The notes under the pieces are model-generated. The model was not told where the DNA came from. It worked only from the letters and a program-made list of their open reading frames with translations, and did not search any database. Of a stretch of DNA of 40,995 nucleotides, positions 8,478 through 16,110 are shown in pieces. Each line of letters begins with the position of its first letter. Position 1 is the stretch's first letter. The position numbers and the translations under genes are program-made. The stretch is from a virus, in the IMG/VR virus record IMGVR_UViG_3300002835_000411, positions 1 through 40,995 of that record. One strand, 5' to 3'.

Positions 8478-8966
8478 ATGGCTGATTTATTGATGAAAAT
8501 GCCCTTACCATACGAACCTAAGAAAAAGAATCGTTGGTTATTAACTTTCCCAGCAGATTTAGGTATCCAACAATGGTGGTTATCAACTGCTTCTAGACCT
8601 TCAATTACTCAAAATGAAGTTGAGATTCCTTTCTTAAATACTTCTACATGGGTTATTGGTCGTTTTACATGGGAATCAATTGATGTAACTTTCCGTGACC
8701 CGATTGGACCTTCTGCTGCACAAGCAATTATGGAGTGGGTTCGTTTACATTCAGAATCTATTACTGGTCGTCAAGGTTATGCCGCTGGTTACAAACGTCC
8801 AGTTGACTTAGAATTACTTGACCCAACTGGGGTTGTTGTTGAGAAATGGTTGTTAGACGGAACAATGTTAACTAACGTATCTTTTGGTGACTTAGGTATG
8901 GATGATGACGGTATCGCTGAGATTACTGCGACATTACGTTTCGATAGAGCAATATTATTATTCTAA
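8478..8966 (+). CDS. Tail tube protein (T4 gp19-like)
   Basis: Stacked rings of this protein form the rigid inner tube through which DNA passes. At 162 aa it matches T4 gp19 (163 aa). Recognisable features are RWLLTFPADLGIQQWWLSTASRP near the N-terminus, FTWESIDVTFRDPIGPSAAQ in the middle and the strand-rich end LDGTMLTNVSFGDLGMDDDG...ATLRFD. Both the IDVTFRDP and the C-terminal GIAEITATLRFD segments are hallmarks of the tube fold. It is a single-gene unit with a candidate promoter upstream and a strong hairpin terminator downstream, consistent with high-level late expression. Confidence 0.93.
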   Translation: MADLLMKMPLPYEPKKKNRWLLTFPADLGIQQWWLSTASRPSITQNEVEIPFLNTSTWVIGRFTWESIDVTFRDPIGPSAAQAIMEWVRLHSESITGRQGYAAGYKRPVDLELLDPTGVVVEKWLLDGTMLTNVSFGDLGMDDDGIAEITATLRFDRAILLF

Positions 8967-8992
8967 TAAAACAATACGAAAATAAAAACACT

Positions 8993-9017
8993 AAAACCTA
9001 GGAGACTAGGTTTTTTT
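8993..9017 (+). terminator. Rho-independent terminator after tail tube
   Basis: A 9-bp stem AAAACCTAG / CTAGGTTTT with a GAGA tetraloop, followed by T residues. Confidence 0.85.
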
Positions 9018-9029
9018 GGTTATTTAAAC

Positions 9030-9037
9030 TATTTATA
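9030..9037 (+). promoter_or_regulatory. Candidate late promoter element TATTTATA
   Basis: TATTTATA followed by ATT, 13 nt after a terminator and 12 nt before the next start codon. Confidence 0.45.
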
Positions 9038-9049
9038 ATTAAAAATATT

Positions 9050-9319
9050 ATGAGAAGATTTGATAAAAATGTAAATATTGAAAAAGCTAATTTATTGGTT
9101 GAACAAAGATATTTAGAATCTAAAGGTTTAGTTAATGAAGGTCATTTTGCTGATTTTATACCTAAAGGTACTAGGGTTAAAATTAATGGGAGAACTGCTG
9201 AAGTAATCGCTTTTGAAGCTAATCCATATCAAGAAGTATTTTACACTATTAAATACGATGATAACGGTGAAGAAGACCATTTTGTTGGTGGCGACAAAAG
9301 AATAGAAATAATTAAATAA
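9050..9319 (+). CDS. Hypothetical protein (89 aa)
   Basis: Unknown function. An N-terminal helical stretch (NIEKANLLVEQRYLESKGLV) is followed by a short beta-rich domain with FIPKGTRVKINGRTAEVIAF and YTIKYDDNGEED, resembling a small SH3-like barrel. The gene is a separate transcription unit between the tube and gp26-like genes, bounded on both sides by hairpin terminators. The helical leader with repeated Leu and Glu may be a targeting segment similar in spirit to those at 7991 and 11027, but the similarity is weak. Confidence 0.65.
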   Translation: MRRFDKNVNIEKANLLVEQRYLESKGLVNEGHFADFIPKGTRVKINGRTAEVIAFEANPYQEVFYTIKYDDNGEEDHFVGGDKRIEIIK

Positions 9320-9322
9320 CAT

Positions 9323-9350
9323 AAAAACCACTCTTAAAGGGTGGTTTTTT
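9323..9350 (+). terminator. Rho-independent terminator
   Basis: Stem AAAACCACTC / GGGTGGTTTT (one G-T pair) with a TTAAA loop and a trailing T run, directly after the 89-aa gene. Confidence 0.85.
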
Positions 9351-9391
9351 ATTTTATACAAATTCTATTTACAAAAAAACTTATTTATCTA

Positions 9392-9399
9392 TATTTATT
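9392..9399 (+). promoter_or_regulatory. Candidate late promoter element (TATTTATT)
   Basis: One mismatch from TATTTATA, 34 nt before the gp26-like start and 42 nt after a terminator. Confidence 0.35.
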
Positions 9400-9433
9400 T
9401 TTAAAGTTATAACAAATAAAAATAAGTTTTGAT

Positions 9434-10702
9434 ATGGATAAAAAACCAAATGTTTTCCCTCAAAGAGAACAACCACAAGTCAATTTAACTGATGCTGAAA
9501 GAATAGCTAATTTCGAACAAGAAAAAGCTATGGCTACTAATGAAATTTATGAAAATTCAAAAATATCAGATGAATTAAGTTACGCTCACAAAAATGCTGT
9601 TGAAATGATGAAGCAGCGTACCCAAGAACAAATTCAAAGAAAAAATTACGAAGGTATGGTTATTGAACCACAATTATCTGAAAACGCACCTAAAAAAGTA
9701 GATAATAATGCAGATTTAGTACGTAAAAGAGATGAACAGTTAAGAATGAATCAACAACAAACTCAAAATTATCAAAATATGTATGAAGAATCATACAATA
9801 GAGTAAGTAATAATAATAATAATAGTAATATGGAACAACAAAATAGGGTGACTAATACGCCACCGCCACCAACACCGCCATCAGTGCCGCCAGTTAATAA
9901 TTCGTATGAAAACTATGGTCAAAATCCTAGTAATATTGACCCACATATTTATGAATTAAGTCAACCTAATTATAACGCACCATTTGATTTAATTCCTTTA
10001 CCGTCAAGAGGTAAATTATATAGAAGTAAAAAACCTAATATTAAATTAGCTTATATGACTACTGCTGATGAAAATATTTTATCATCACCAAACTTATTAC
10101 AAAGTGGTCAGTTTTTGGAAATATTAATGAATAGAAAAATATTGGAACCAGAAATTAGATATAAAGATTTAACTATTGGTGACAGAAATGCTATCATGTT
10201 ATGGTTAAGAGCGACTGCGTATGGTGAAATGTATCCAGTAACAATTTTAGATGAATTGGGTGACCCATTTGAAACTGAAATTAATTTAAATGAACTTAAA
10301 GAAAATGAATTGGTTGCAGAACCAGATGAAAAAGGTGAATTTTTATTTGAATTACCGATAACTAAAAATGTAATTAAATTTAAATTTTTAACATGTGGTG
10401 ATGTTGATGATATTGAAAGAATATTAGAAAAAGAAAGAGAAAGAAATGTTTTAGTTAATAACGCTTCGACTTATAGATTAGAAAGACAAATTGTTGAAGT
10501 TAATGGAAACAGAGATAAAAGATATATTCAAGATTTTGCTTCATCATTAAGAATTGCAGATGCTAAGGCATTTAATACGTATGTTGAATCAATTGAGAGT
10601 GGCATTGACCTAAATATCAATGTGGCGACCCCAGGGGGAGGGTCTGTCGCTACCTTTCTTCCCCTTAGCGTCACATTTTTTTGGCCTAACATCCGACTAT
10701 AA
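9434..10702 (+). CDS. T4 gp26-like baseplate hub / tail assembly protein
   Basis: Residues 1-180 are charged, Gln/Asn-rich and low-complexity, with NNNNN and a PPPPTPP linker. The folded part starts at LPSRGKLY (189-196). Later segments are LTIGDRNAIMLWLRATAYGE, ELPITKNVIKFKFLTCGD and, at the end, TFLPLSVTFFWPN. This matches the T4 gp26-type baseplate family, although the CxxC zinc ligands common in relatives are absent. Gp26 helps assemble the hub. The gene lies between tail tube and tape measure, where many phages encode paired tail-assembly chaperones with programmed frameshifting, and its 3' end overlaps an open +1/-2 frame (10614-10967). A frameshifted longer product is therefore likely. 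The last 64 bases of overlap are unusually GC-rich. Confidence 0.75.
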   Translation: MDKKPNVFPQREQPQVNLTDAERIANFEQEKAMATNEIYENSKISDELSYAHKNAVEMMKQRTQEQIQRKNYEGMVIEPQLSENAPKKVDNNADLVRKRDEQLRMNQQQTQNYQNMYEESYNRVSNNNNNSNMEQQNRVTNTPPPPTPPSVPPVNNSYENYGQNPSNIDPHIYELSQPNYNAPFDLIPLPSRGKLYRSKKPNIKLAYMTTADENILSSPNLLQSGQFLEILMNRKILEPEIRYKDLTIGDRNAIMLWLRATAYGEMYPVTILDELGDPFETEINLNELKENELVAEPDEKGEFLFELPITKNVIKFKFLTCGDVDDIERILEKERERNVLVNNASTYRLERQIVEVNGNRDKRYIQDFASSLRIADAKAFNTYVESIESGIDLNINVATPGGGSVATFLPLSVTFFWPNIRL

Positions 10703-10967
10703 ACCTATTTTATTAGAAGAGATTTACATATGTACGCAATACTTAAAGAATGTCACATATAATGACGTTTTATCAATGCCTACATATGAAAGAAGATTCT
10801 TTTTAAATATGTTAATAAAAGAGACCAAAGAGAAAGAAGAACAAATTGAAGAATTAAAAGAAAAAGAGACTAATAGTAAAAACACTGGAAAAGGTAGTAG
10901 AGAAACTAGAGTTTCTGGTGAGTCATTAAAAACACAAATGAAAAATGGTATGATACCGTTACAATAA
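10620..10967 (+). CDS. Frame-shifted C-terminal extension of the gp26-like protein
   Basis: This frame is +1 (or -2) relative to the gp26-like gene and overlaps its 3' end. The nominal ATG at 10620 would give MWRPQGEGLSLPFFPLA, which is unlike a natural N-terminus. The convincing protein begins about where the upstream stop lies: YKPILLEEIYICTQYLKN, then VTYNDVLSMPTYERRFFL and a Lys/Glu-rich coiled tail. The xxDVLSMPTYERRFF pattern resembles small T4-type hub-assembly proteins. I infer translation by ribosomal frameshifting from the upstream gene. Independent initiation, or a sequence error fusing two genes, remains possible. A terminator follows immediately. Confidence 0.6.
   Translation: MWRPQGEGLSLPFFPLASHFFGLTSDYKPILLEEIYICTQYLKNVTYNDVLSMPTYERRFFLNMLIKETKEKEEQIEELKEKETNSKNTGKGSRETRVSGESLKTQMKNGMIPLQ
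10625..10682 (+). promoter_or_regulatory. Candidate programmed frameshift signal
   Basis: The segment 10621-10670 is 32/50 G+C, far above the surroundings. It contains a hairpin with outer stem GCGAC (10625-10629) / GTCGC (10646-10650) and inner CCC/GGG pairs. Three slip sites could move ribosomes into the downstream frame: GGG-GGA-G (10634-10640, -2), CCC-C (10661-10664, +1) and a run of seven T (10676-10682, +1 or -2). An in-frame stop just before 10614 in the destination frame and TAA at 10700 in the source frame bound the window. Confidence 0.5.
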
Positions 10968-10968
10968 G

Positions 10969-10991
10969 TCCCCATTTTAATGGGGATTTTT
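10969..10991 (+). terminator. Rho-independent terminator
   Basis: Stem TCCCCAT / ATGGGGA with a TTTA loop and a T run, two bases after the stop codon of the frame-shifted extension. Confidence 0.85.
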
Positions 10992-11002
10992 GTTTTTTGT
11001 AA

Positions 11003-11010
11003 TATTTATA
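11003..11010 (+). promoter_or_regulatory. Candidate late promoter element TATTTATA
   Basis: TATTTATA followed by TAAAAA, 12 nt after a terminator and 16 nt before the next start codon. Confidence 0.45.
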
Positions 11011-11026
11011 TAAAAATAGCTAAAAC

Positions 11027-12631
11027 ATGAACAAAAAAATAGTTATAACTGAATCACAGTTTAAAAGACTTAGAAATCTAATTAAAGAAGAATTATTATT
11101 GGAAGATAAACTTTTCAATCAAATATCTGCTATATTCCGTAATGTTGAAATCAAAAATGAAAATGATGCAAAGACTTTATTGTCTAAGCCAGAAAGCAAA
11201 CCTTTATTTACATACATTGAGAACGCAGTTAATAATTCATTAAATGCTAGAGTACCAAAACAAAAGGCTGAGTACATTAAAACGCTTAAAAATAGGCTAA
11301 AATCTATATTTAAAATGCAACAAAAACCAGATGATGAAGTATTAACTATTCTTGCTGACGTTTTAAATGGTTATGCTAAAATTAAAAATGTTAATAACTT
11401 TGAAAACATTGTTGAAATGTTAAAACAAGCCAACACATCTGGTGACCAATCAACAAAAGCAAAATCAATAGATGATTTACTTAATAGACCAATGGGTCCA
11501 TCTAATCAACAAAACCAAGAACCTAATGATAAGTCAGCTGCTGCAAATGGTGAAGAACCAAAAACTGAAGTTAATCAAATGATTTATGATTTTGTTCAAG
11601 TTTTAAATGAATTAAAAGAAAATGATGTTTTAACTATTAAGTTACCTAGAATGGAAACAATGAAATTAAAATGTGTTGATAATAAATCTAAATACAGCAT
11701 TTTTTTCACTTTAGCTGATAATGAGGACACTGCAACAGAAAAAATTGAGTTTCCTAAAATACCAGAAAAATATAAATTTAACGAAGATAGTCCAGTACCT
11801 AATTTTGATGTTATGTCAGTCGAATATATTAATGATGAAGGTGTTATAACTAAAAAGAAAGAAATGGTTCAAGGTATTTATGAGTGGGATATTGCTGTAG
11901 GTGATGGTGATGAAGAACCGACTGAAGAATTATCAACGGATGAAATTGAAAATGAAATTGAAGACCCAAATGTAACTGTTGAAGAATTTATTGACGATAT
12001 GATGAATGATGATAATAGTGCTAGAAATAGAAGTGCTTTAGCATTATATAATCGAATTAAAAAAGATAGAGACTTTATGGAGGTTCAAGGTGGTAAAAAT
12101 CCTTCATTCTTAAAGTTATTATTCGCTAATTTGGCTGGTAAGAAAGTTGAAGCTAAAAGAGGTAATATCCCAGTTTTAGCTAGTACTGCTCAATTCTTTG
12201 ATGATAGGATAACTAATAAATTAGGAGAAAATTTTATAGAAAACAAAACAGTGTTTTTTAGACCGTTAGAAAACATAGAATTACCATATGTTGAACTTAA
12301 ATACGACTTTACAGATAGAACACGTAAACCAGCTGCTAAAGTTTTCGAGTTAAAAGCTAATTCAGATTATAAATTTAAAGAAGCGGTAAAAGTAAAACAA
12401 TTTTCAATTGATGAGTTAAAGTATGGTGAGTACAGAGTATTGGAAAACGCATATTATCAATTTAGAATTATAGTTAAAGAAAAAGGAACGCAAGAAAATA
12501 CTTTTAATTGTGATGTTTTCAAATATTATAAAGATGGTGGTGGTAATCAAAAAGTTTCAAAAAAATCAAACGTTTTAATAGAATTTTTGGATTCTGATGG
12601 TTATAAAACAAATAAAACTAATACAATTTAA
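11027..12631 (+). CDS. Hypothetical tail-cluster protein with an ITESQF N-terminus (534 aa)
   Basis: Unknown function. The N-terminus, MNKKIVITESQFKRLRNLIK followed by EELLLED, shares its pattern with the 131-aa protein at 7991. Residues about 30-140 look helical and charged. A Gln/Asn/Pro-rich linker (about 150-185) and an acidic region (about 290-325, many Glu/Asp) follow. A more globular, aromatic-rich C-terminal half ends in KTNKTNTI. No enzyme motif or membrane segment is visible. It is cotranscribed with the tape measure gene (start 2 nt after its stop), so a tail-assembly or tube-interior role is likely. The acidic, flexible middle would suit an assembly factor or an ejected protein, but this is inference. 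Confidence 0.65.
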   Translation: MNKKIVITESQFKRLRNLIKEELLLEDKLFNQISAIFRNVEIKNENDAKTLLSKPESKPLFTYIENAVNNSLNARVPKQKAEYIKTLKNRLKSIFKMQQKPDDEVLTILADVLNGYAKIKNVNNFENIVEMLKQANTSGDQSTKAKSIDDLLNRPMGPSNQQNQEPNDKSAAANGEEPKTEVNQMIYDFVQVLNELKENDVLTIKLPRMETMKLKCVDNKSKYSIFFTLADNEDTATEKIEFPKIPEKYKFNEDSPVPNFDVMSVEYINDEGVITKKKEMVQGIYEWDIAVGDGDEEPTEELSTDEIENEIEDPNVTVEEFIDDMMNDDNSARNRSALALYNRIKKDRDFMEVQGGKNPSFLKLLFANLAGKKVEAKRGNIPVLASTAQFFDDRITNKLGENFIENKTVFFRPLENIELPYVELKYDFTDRTRKPAAKVFELKANSDYKFKEAVKVKQFSIDELKYGEYRVLENAYYQFRIIVKEKGTQENTFNCDVFKYYKDGGGNQKVSKKSNVLIEFLDSDGYKTNKTNTI

Positions 12632-12633
12632 TA

Positions 12634-15366
12634 ATGGCTAAAAGTAGAAAACAAATAGAAGAAGAAGCTAGGATAGTCTTGCAGATGCTTGAAAAACAAG
12701 TTAATCTGCAAAATTCAGTAAATAGTAGTTATGACAAATACATTGAAGCTGTTAAGAAATATAAAGATATTCAAGCAACTTTAACGAAATCTATTGAACT
12801 AGAAAGAATTACTAGAAAAAAGATTTTAGACCATCAAAGTGGTGTTAATGTATTGTCAGCTCAACAATTAATTGAAGAACAGACTAAATTAAAAATTTTA
12901 GAAAAACAAAACTTCCAATTATCACTTCAAAGAAAATTATATAAAGATACTTTAAAAGAAGTTAACGCAATGAAATTAGCGTTAGCTGATTCTGTTTTAC
13001 CTACTTTAAAAGCTTTGGAAAAAATTCCAGGACTTTTTAAAGGTGCTTATAGTAATCTTAAAGGGTTAGGGTTATTTGAAATGGACAAGGCGATGAAACA
13101 ATCAGCTTTATCTATGGGTATCCTAAGTAAAGAGTCTGGTGGTTTCAGAGGTTCTATTATATCGGCATCAAAACAAACTGCTATTTTAGGTATTGGTATT
13201 AAAGAATTATCTCAAATACAAGCACAATATAGTGAAGGTGTAGGTACTACAGCTTTAATGTCTGAAAGGACCTTAAAAGCGTTAGGAGAGATGGCTGCTG
13301 CGACTGGGTTAGGTGCTGAAGGTACAGCTCAAATGGCTGTTGATATGAGAAACCAAAACGTTTCTGCTGAAAACACAGCAAAATTTGTGGAACAAACAAT
13401 GAATAGTTCTCATAAATTGGGTGTTGATGCTTCAAAGGTTGTTAAATTAGTTTCTAAAAATATTAAAATGCTAAACAAATATAACTTCAAAGATGGAGTT
13501 AAAGGTTTAGCTAAAATGGCACAAACAATAACCAAATTGGGTGTTGATATGGAATTTGCTGCTGGTTTTGCTGATAAACTTTGGGATGTTGAGGGTGCTG
13601 TTAATATGTCTGCTCAATTACAAGTTATGGGTGGTGCATGGGCTCAATTAGCCGACCCTTTCCATTTAATGTATATGGCTCGTAATGACATGGCTGGGTT
13701 AACGGAAGAAATTGGTAAGGCTGCTGAGCAATCAGTTGTATTTAATAAGAAAACTGGTCAATTTGACATGCCAGCAAAAGAAATGCATAGACTTAAAATT
13801 ATTGCCGAACAAACTGGTATTGCTTATGATGATTTGGTAACTGCTGGTAAGAATGCTAAGAAATTTAGTATGATTAACGCTCAAGTTAATTTTGATTTTG
13901 GTGGTGATAAAGACCTTAAAGAATATGTTACTAATAAATCATTCTTAGATGAAAAAGGTGACGCTAAAATTGTTTTAAATGGTGAGACTAAGTTACTTAA
14001 AACTTTATCTCAACAAGATAAAAACATATTAAAAACACAAATGCAAGAACAAGCTTCATTAAAGGCTAGAGCTCAAGAAGCACAATCATTTGATGAAACA
14101 TTATCAAATTTAATTATGCAATTGAAAATATATTTATTACCTTTGATAACTAAATTAAGCGACCCTAAAAAAGGTTTAGTTGCTAAATTGCAAGATTTCT
14201 CAGAAAAAATAAATAAAAAAGGTGGTTTAGGTGAAACTATCTCTAAATTAGCTGGTATTGTTGGTGATTTCGTGGCTGGTGTTGCTAATTTCATGGTTGA
14301 AAACCCAATGTTAGTTGCTGGTATTGCTGCATTTACTAAATCTATACCGTTGTTGATTGGTGGTATTAAATTATTTGGTGGTCTTTTTAACGCTGTTAAG
14401 TGGTTTATGAATGGTTTGGCACTATCTAAAGGATTTATGGTTGGAACTGGCGGTATGGGAGGTGCTGGTGGTGGCGGTATGAGAGGTGCAATGAATAGTA
14501 TAGGTGGTGGAACTGGTCAAATAGGTGGTGGTTTATTCGGTATGAGAAATGCTGGTGCTATGAGTAGAATGGGATTAGGTACTATGGGTAAAATAGGTGC
14601 TAACTTTAGAGGTGCTGCTGGTTCGGCTGGTGCTATCGGTGGTGGTCTATTGGCTGGTGGTATAGCTGGTTTTGGTGAATATGGTGAACAAAAAGAAAAA
14701 GGTAAAGGTACTGGCGAAGCTGTTGGTAGAGGTGTGTTAAAAGGGTTAGGTGCTGGTGGTGGAGCATGGGCTGGAGCTGCTGCTGGAGCTGCGTTAGGTA
14801 GTGTTATTCCAGTAGTTGGTACTATTATAGGTGGATTATTAGGTGGTGCTATTGGTGGTATGGCTGGTGGTAAATTAGGTGATTTAGATACTTATGGTGT
14901 TGATGATGCTATATTCACAAACCCTATAAATGATGGGTTCAAAGCTACTGGTCCTGGAGAAATGTTATCAAAAGCTATGGGTAAAAAATTTGGTTCTAAT
15001 CATTCAAAAGGTAATGGTATAATGACTAATGGTACTGTAACACCGATACATAACGCTGATAAAGTAAAGGCAATAATGGCTAGTAAACCTGGAGGTGGAA
15101 TTGATAGATATGAACGTGACATGTTTAAAAATTCATCTAATTCAGAACAAAAAGGAGTGAATAATTCAACTAAACATAGTTTTGAACCAATAAATGGTAG
15201 TATAACTGTTGAAATTCCTGGACTAAATAAATCTTTTAGTGTTGAAGATAAAGACGCTATGTTTGAAAGTTTAAAAGAACAATTAAAAAGGAAAGTTACT
15301 GAAGATGTGACAAATACAAGAGTTAAAAATAAAAATGGAGGTAAAACAAAACCAACTTATTCATAA
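12634..15366 (+). CDS. Tail tape measure protein
   Basis: Sets tail length and occupies the tube before ejection. The first 120 residues are a charged coiled coil (KQIEEEARIVLQMLEKQ, then SYDKYIEAVKKYKDIQ). A long helical region follows, then hydrophobic segments at about residues 545-580 (VENPMLVAGIAAFTKSIPLL) and a Gly/Ala-rich stretch at about 605-755 including AGAALGSVIPVVGTIIGGLL. These are typical of tape measures, whose hydrophobic parts may enter the host membrane. At 910 residues, an extended helix would span roughly 135 nm. Location downstream of tube and gp26-like genes fits. No peptidase or transglycosylase motif was seen in it; those lie in the hub protein. Confidence 0.88.
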   Translation: MAKSRKQIEEEARIVLQMLEKQVNLQNSVNSSYDKYIEAVKKYKDIQATLTKSIELERITRKKILDHQSGVNVLSAQQLIEEQTKLKILEKQNFQLSLQRKLYKDTLKEVNAMKLALADSVLPTLKALEKIPGLFKGAYSNLKGLGLFEMDKAMKQSALSMGILSKESGGFRGSIISASKQTAILGIGIKELSQIQAQYSEGVGTTALMSERTLKALGEMAAATGLGAEGTAQMAVDMRNQNVSAENTAKFVEQTMNSSHKLGVDASKVVKLVSKNIKMLNKYNFKDGVKGLAKMAQTITKLGVDMEFAAGFADKLWDVEGAVNMSAQLQVMGGAWAQLADPFHLMYMARNDMAGLTEEIGKAAEQSVVFNKKTGQFDMPAKEMHRLKIIAEQTGIAYDDLVTAGKNAKKFSMINAQVNFDFGGDKDLKEYVTNKSFLDEKGDAKIVLNGETKLLKTLSQQDKNILKTQMQEQASLKARAQEAQSFDETLSNLIMQLKIYLLPLITKLSDPKKGLVAKLQDFSEKINKKGGLGETISKLAGIVGDFVAGVANFMVENPMLVAGIAAFTKSIPLLIGGIKLFGGLFNAVKWFMNGLALSKGFMVGTGGMGGAGGGGMRGAMNSIGGGTGQIGGGLFGMRNAGAMSRMGLGTMGKIGANFRGAAGSAGAIGGGLLAGGIAGFGEYGEQKEKGKGTGEAVGRGVLKGLGAGGGAWAGAAAGAALGSVIPVVGTIIGGLLGGAIGGMAGGKLGDLDTYGVDDAIFTNPINDGFKATGPGEMLSKAMGKKFGSNHSKGNGIMTNGTVTPIHNADKVKAIMASKPGGGIDRYERDMFKNSSNSEQKGVNNSTKHSFEPINGSITVEIPGLNKSFSVEDKDAMFESLKEQLKRKVTEDVTNTRVKNKNGGKTKPTYS

Positions 15367-15391
15367 ATTTTAAAAAAATAATAATAAAAAC

Positions 15392-15422
15392 TTGACTTTG
15401 TAATTTTTTTTTCGTAATTTTA
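15392..15422 (+). promoter_or_regulatory. Candidate Bacteroidota-type promoter for the UVR gene
   Basis: TTGACT (15392-15397), 17-bp spacer, TAATTTTA (15415-15422). This fits TTG-N20-TAnnTTT(G). The nine bases CTTGACTTT recur exactly at the promoter before the gp32-like gene (29692-29700). No TATTTATA late element precedes this gene. Confidence 0.55.
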
Positions 15423-15500
15423 TCTAAAATAAATAATATTATATATAAATAATAATATATAATAATATATAAATAATAATATAATAAATAATTTAATTAA
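15423..15500 (+). repeat. Extremely A/T-rich leader with a 24-bp-spaced repeat
   Basis: Almost pure A/T. A 19-base unit beginning ATATATAAATAATAATATA occurs at 15441-15459 and 15465-15483. It lies between the promoter-like sequence and the start at 15511. It could be an untranslated leader or an easily melted site; nothing else is visible in it. Confidence 0.5.
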
Positions 15501-15510
15501 TTAATTTACT

Positions 15511-15999
15511 ATGAATTTTAATAAAAAACAACCTTTATTTAATTTATTTGATTCTTTCTTTGGAGATAAAGAAAAATATGAATCATTTTATAATCAAATA
15601 ACAAATAAATTAACACCTTCAATAGGTTCAACTAAAAATGAAAGTGGTGTTAATGAAGATGGTTCAAAATGGTATAAAACTACTTTTACATCAAATGACG
15701 GTACTTATACTTCAACTTCTTATGTTTCATCAACAACTGATTTTACTAATAATTGGTTATCAACACCAACTACAACAACTGAAACTACAAATGGATTAGC
15801 AAAGTTAGAAGAAGAGCTAAAAACAGCTATTTCAACTGAAAACTTTGAAGACGCAGTAAAGTTAAGAGATAAAATTAAAAATTATAAGAATAACATTGAA
15901 ACTTATAATGAAAAACAAGAAAAATTAAATTACGCAATTTCAACTCAAAACTTTGAAGAAGCAATTAAATTAAGAGATGAATTGAAGAAATTATCTTAA
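15511..15999 (+). CDS. Protein with two C-terminal UVR motifs (162 aa)
   Basis: The C-terminus holds two tandem copies of the UVR motif at about residues 98-127 (LEEELKTAISTENFEDAVKL) and 134-162 (KLNYAISTQNFEEAIKLRDE). In UvrB, UvrC, ClpC-type ATPases and McsA this helical hairpin mediates protein-protein contact. The N-terminal 95 residues are Thr/Ser/Asn-rich and unfamiliar, with GSKWYKTTFTSNDGTYTSTS. There is no nuclease or ATPase domain, so it probably acts as an adaptor or decoy for a host UvrABC or Clp system; that is inference. It sits between tape measure and baseplate genes with its own sigma-type promoter and terminator, suggesting early expression unlike its neighbours. Confidence 0.75.
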   Translation: MNFNKKQPLFNLFDSFFGDKEKYESFYNQITNKLTPSIGSTKNESGVNEDGSKWYKTTFTSNDGTYTSTSYVSSTTDFTNNWLSTPTTTTETTNGLAKLEEELKTAISTENFEDAVKLRDKIKNYKNNIETYNEKQEKLNYAISTQNFEEAIKLRDELKKLS

Positions 16000-16022
16000 T
16001 TAATTTAAGTTTAAAAATAATT

Positions 16023-16052
16023 AAAGGGTATCAGTATTTGATACCCTTTTTT
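16023..16052 (+). terminator. Rho-independent terminator after UVR gene
   Basis: An 11-bp perfect stem AAAGGGTATCA / TGATACCCTTT with a GTATT loop and T run. Confidence 0.88.
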
Positions 16053-16084
16053 CATTTATTTTTCATAATTTTTAATTATTATAG

Positions 16085-16092
16085 TATTTATA
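16085..16092 (+). promoter_or_regulatory. Candidate late promoter element TATTTATA
   Basis: TATTTATA followed by TAATAA, 18 nt before the start of the large baseplate gene and 33 nt after a terminator. Confidence 0.45.
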
Positions 16093-16110
16093 TAATAAAA
16101 TATTGTTACT

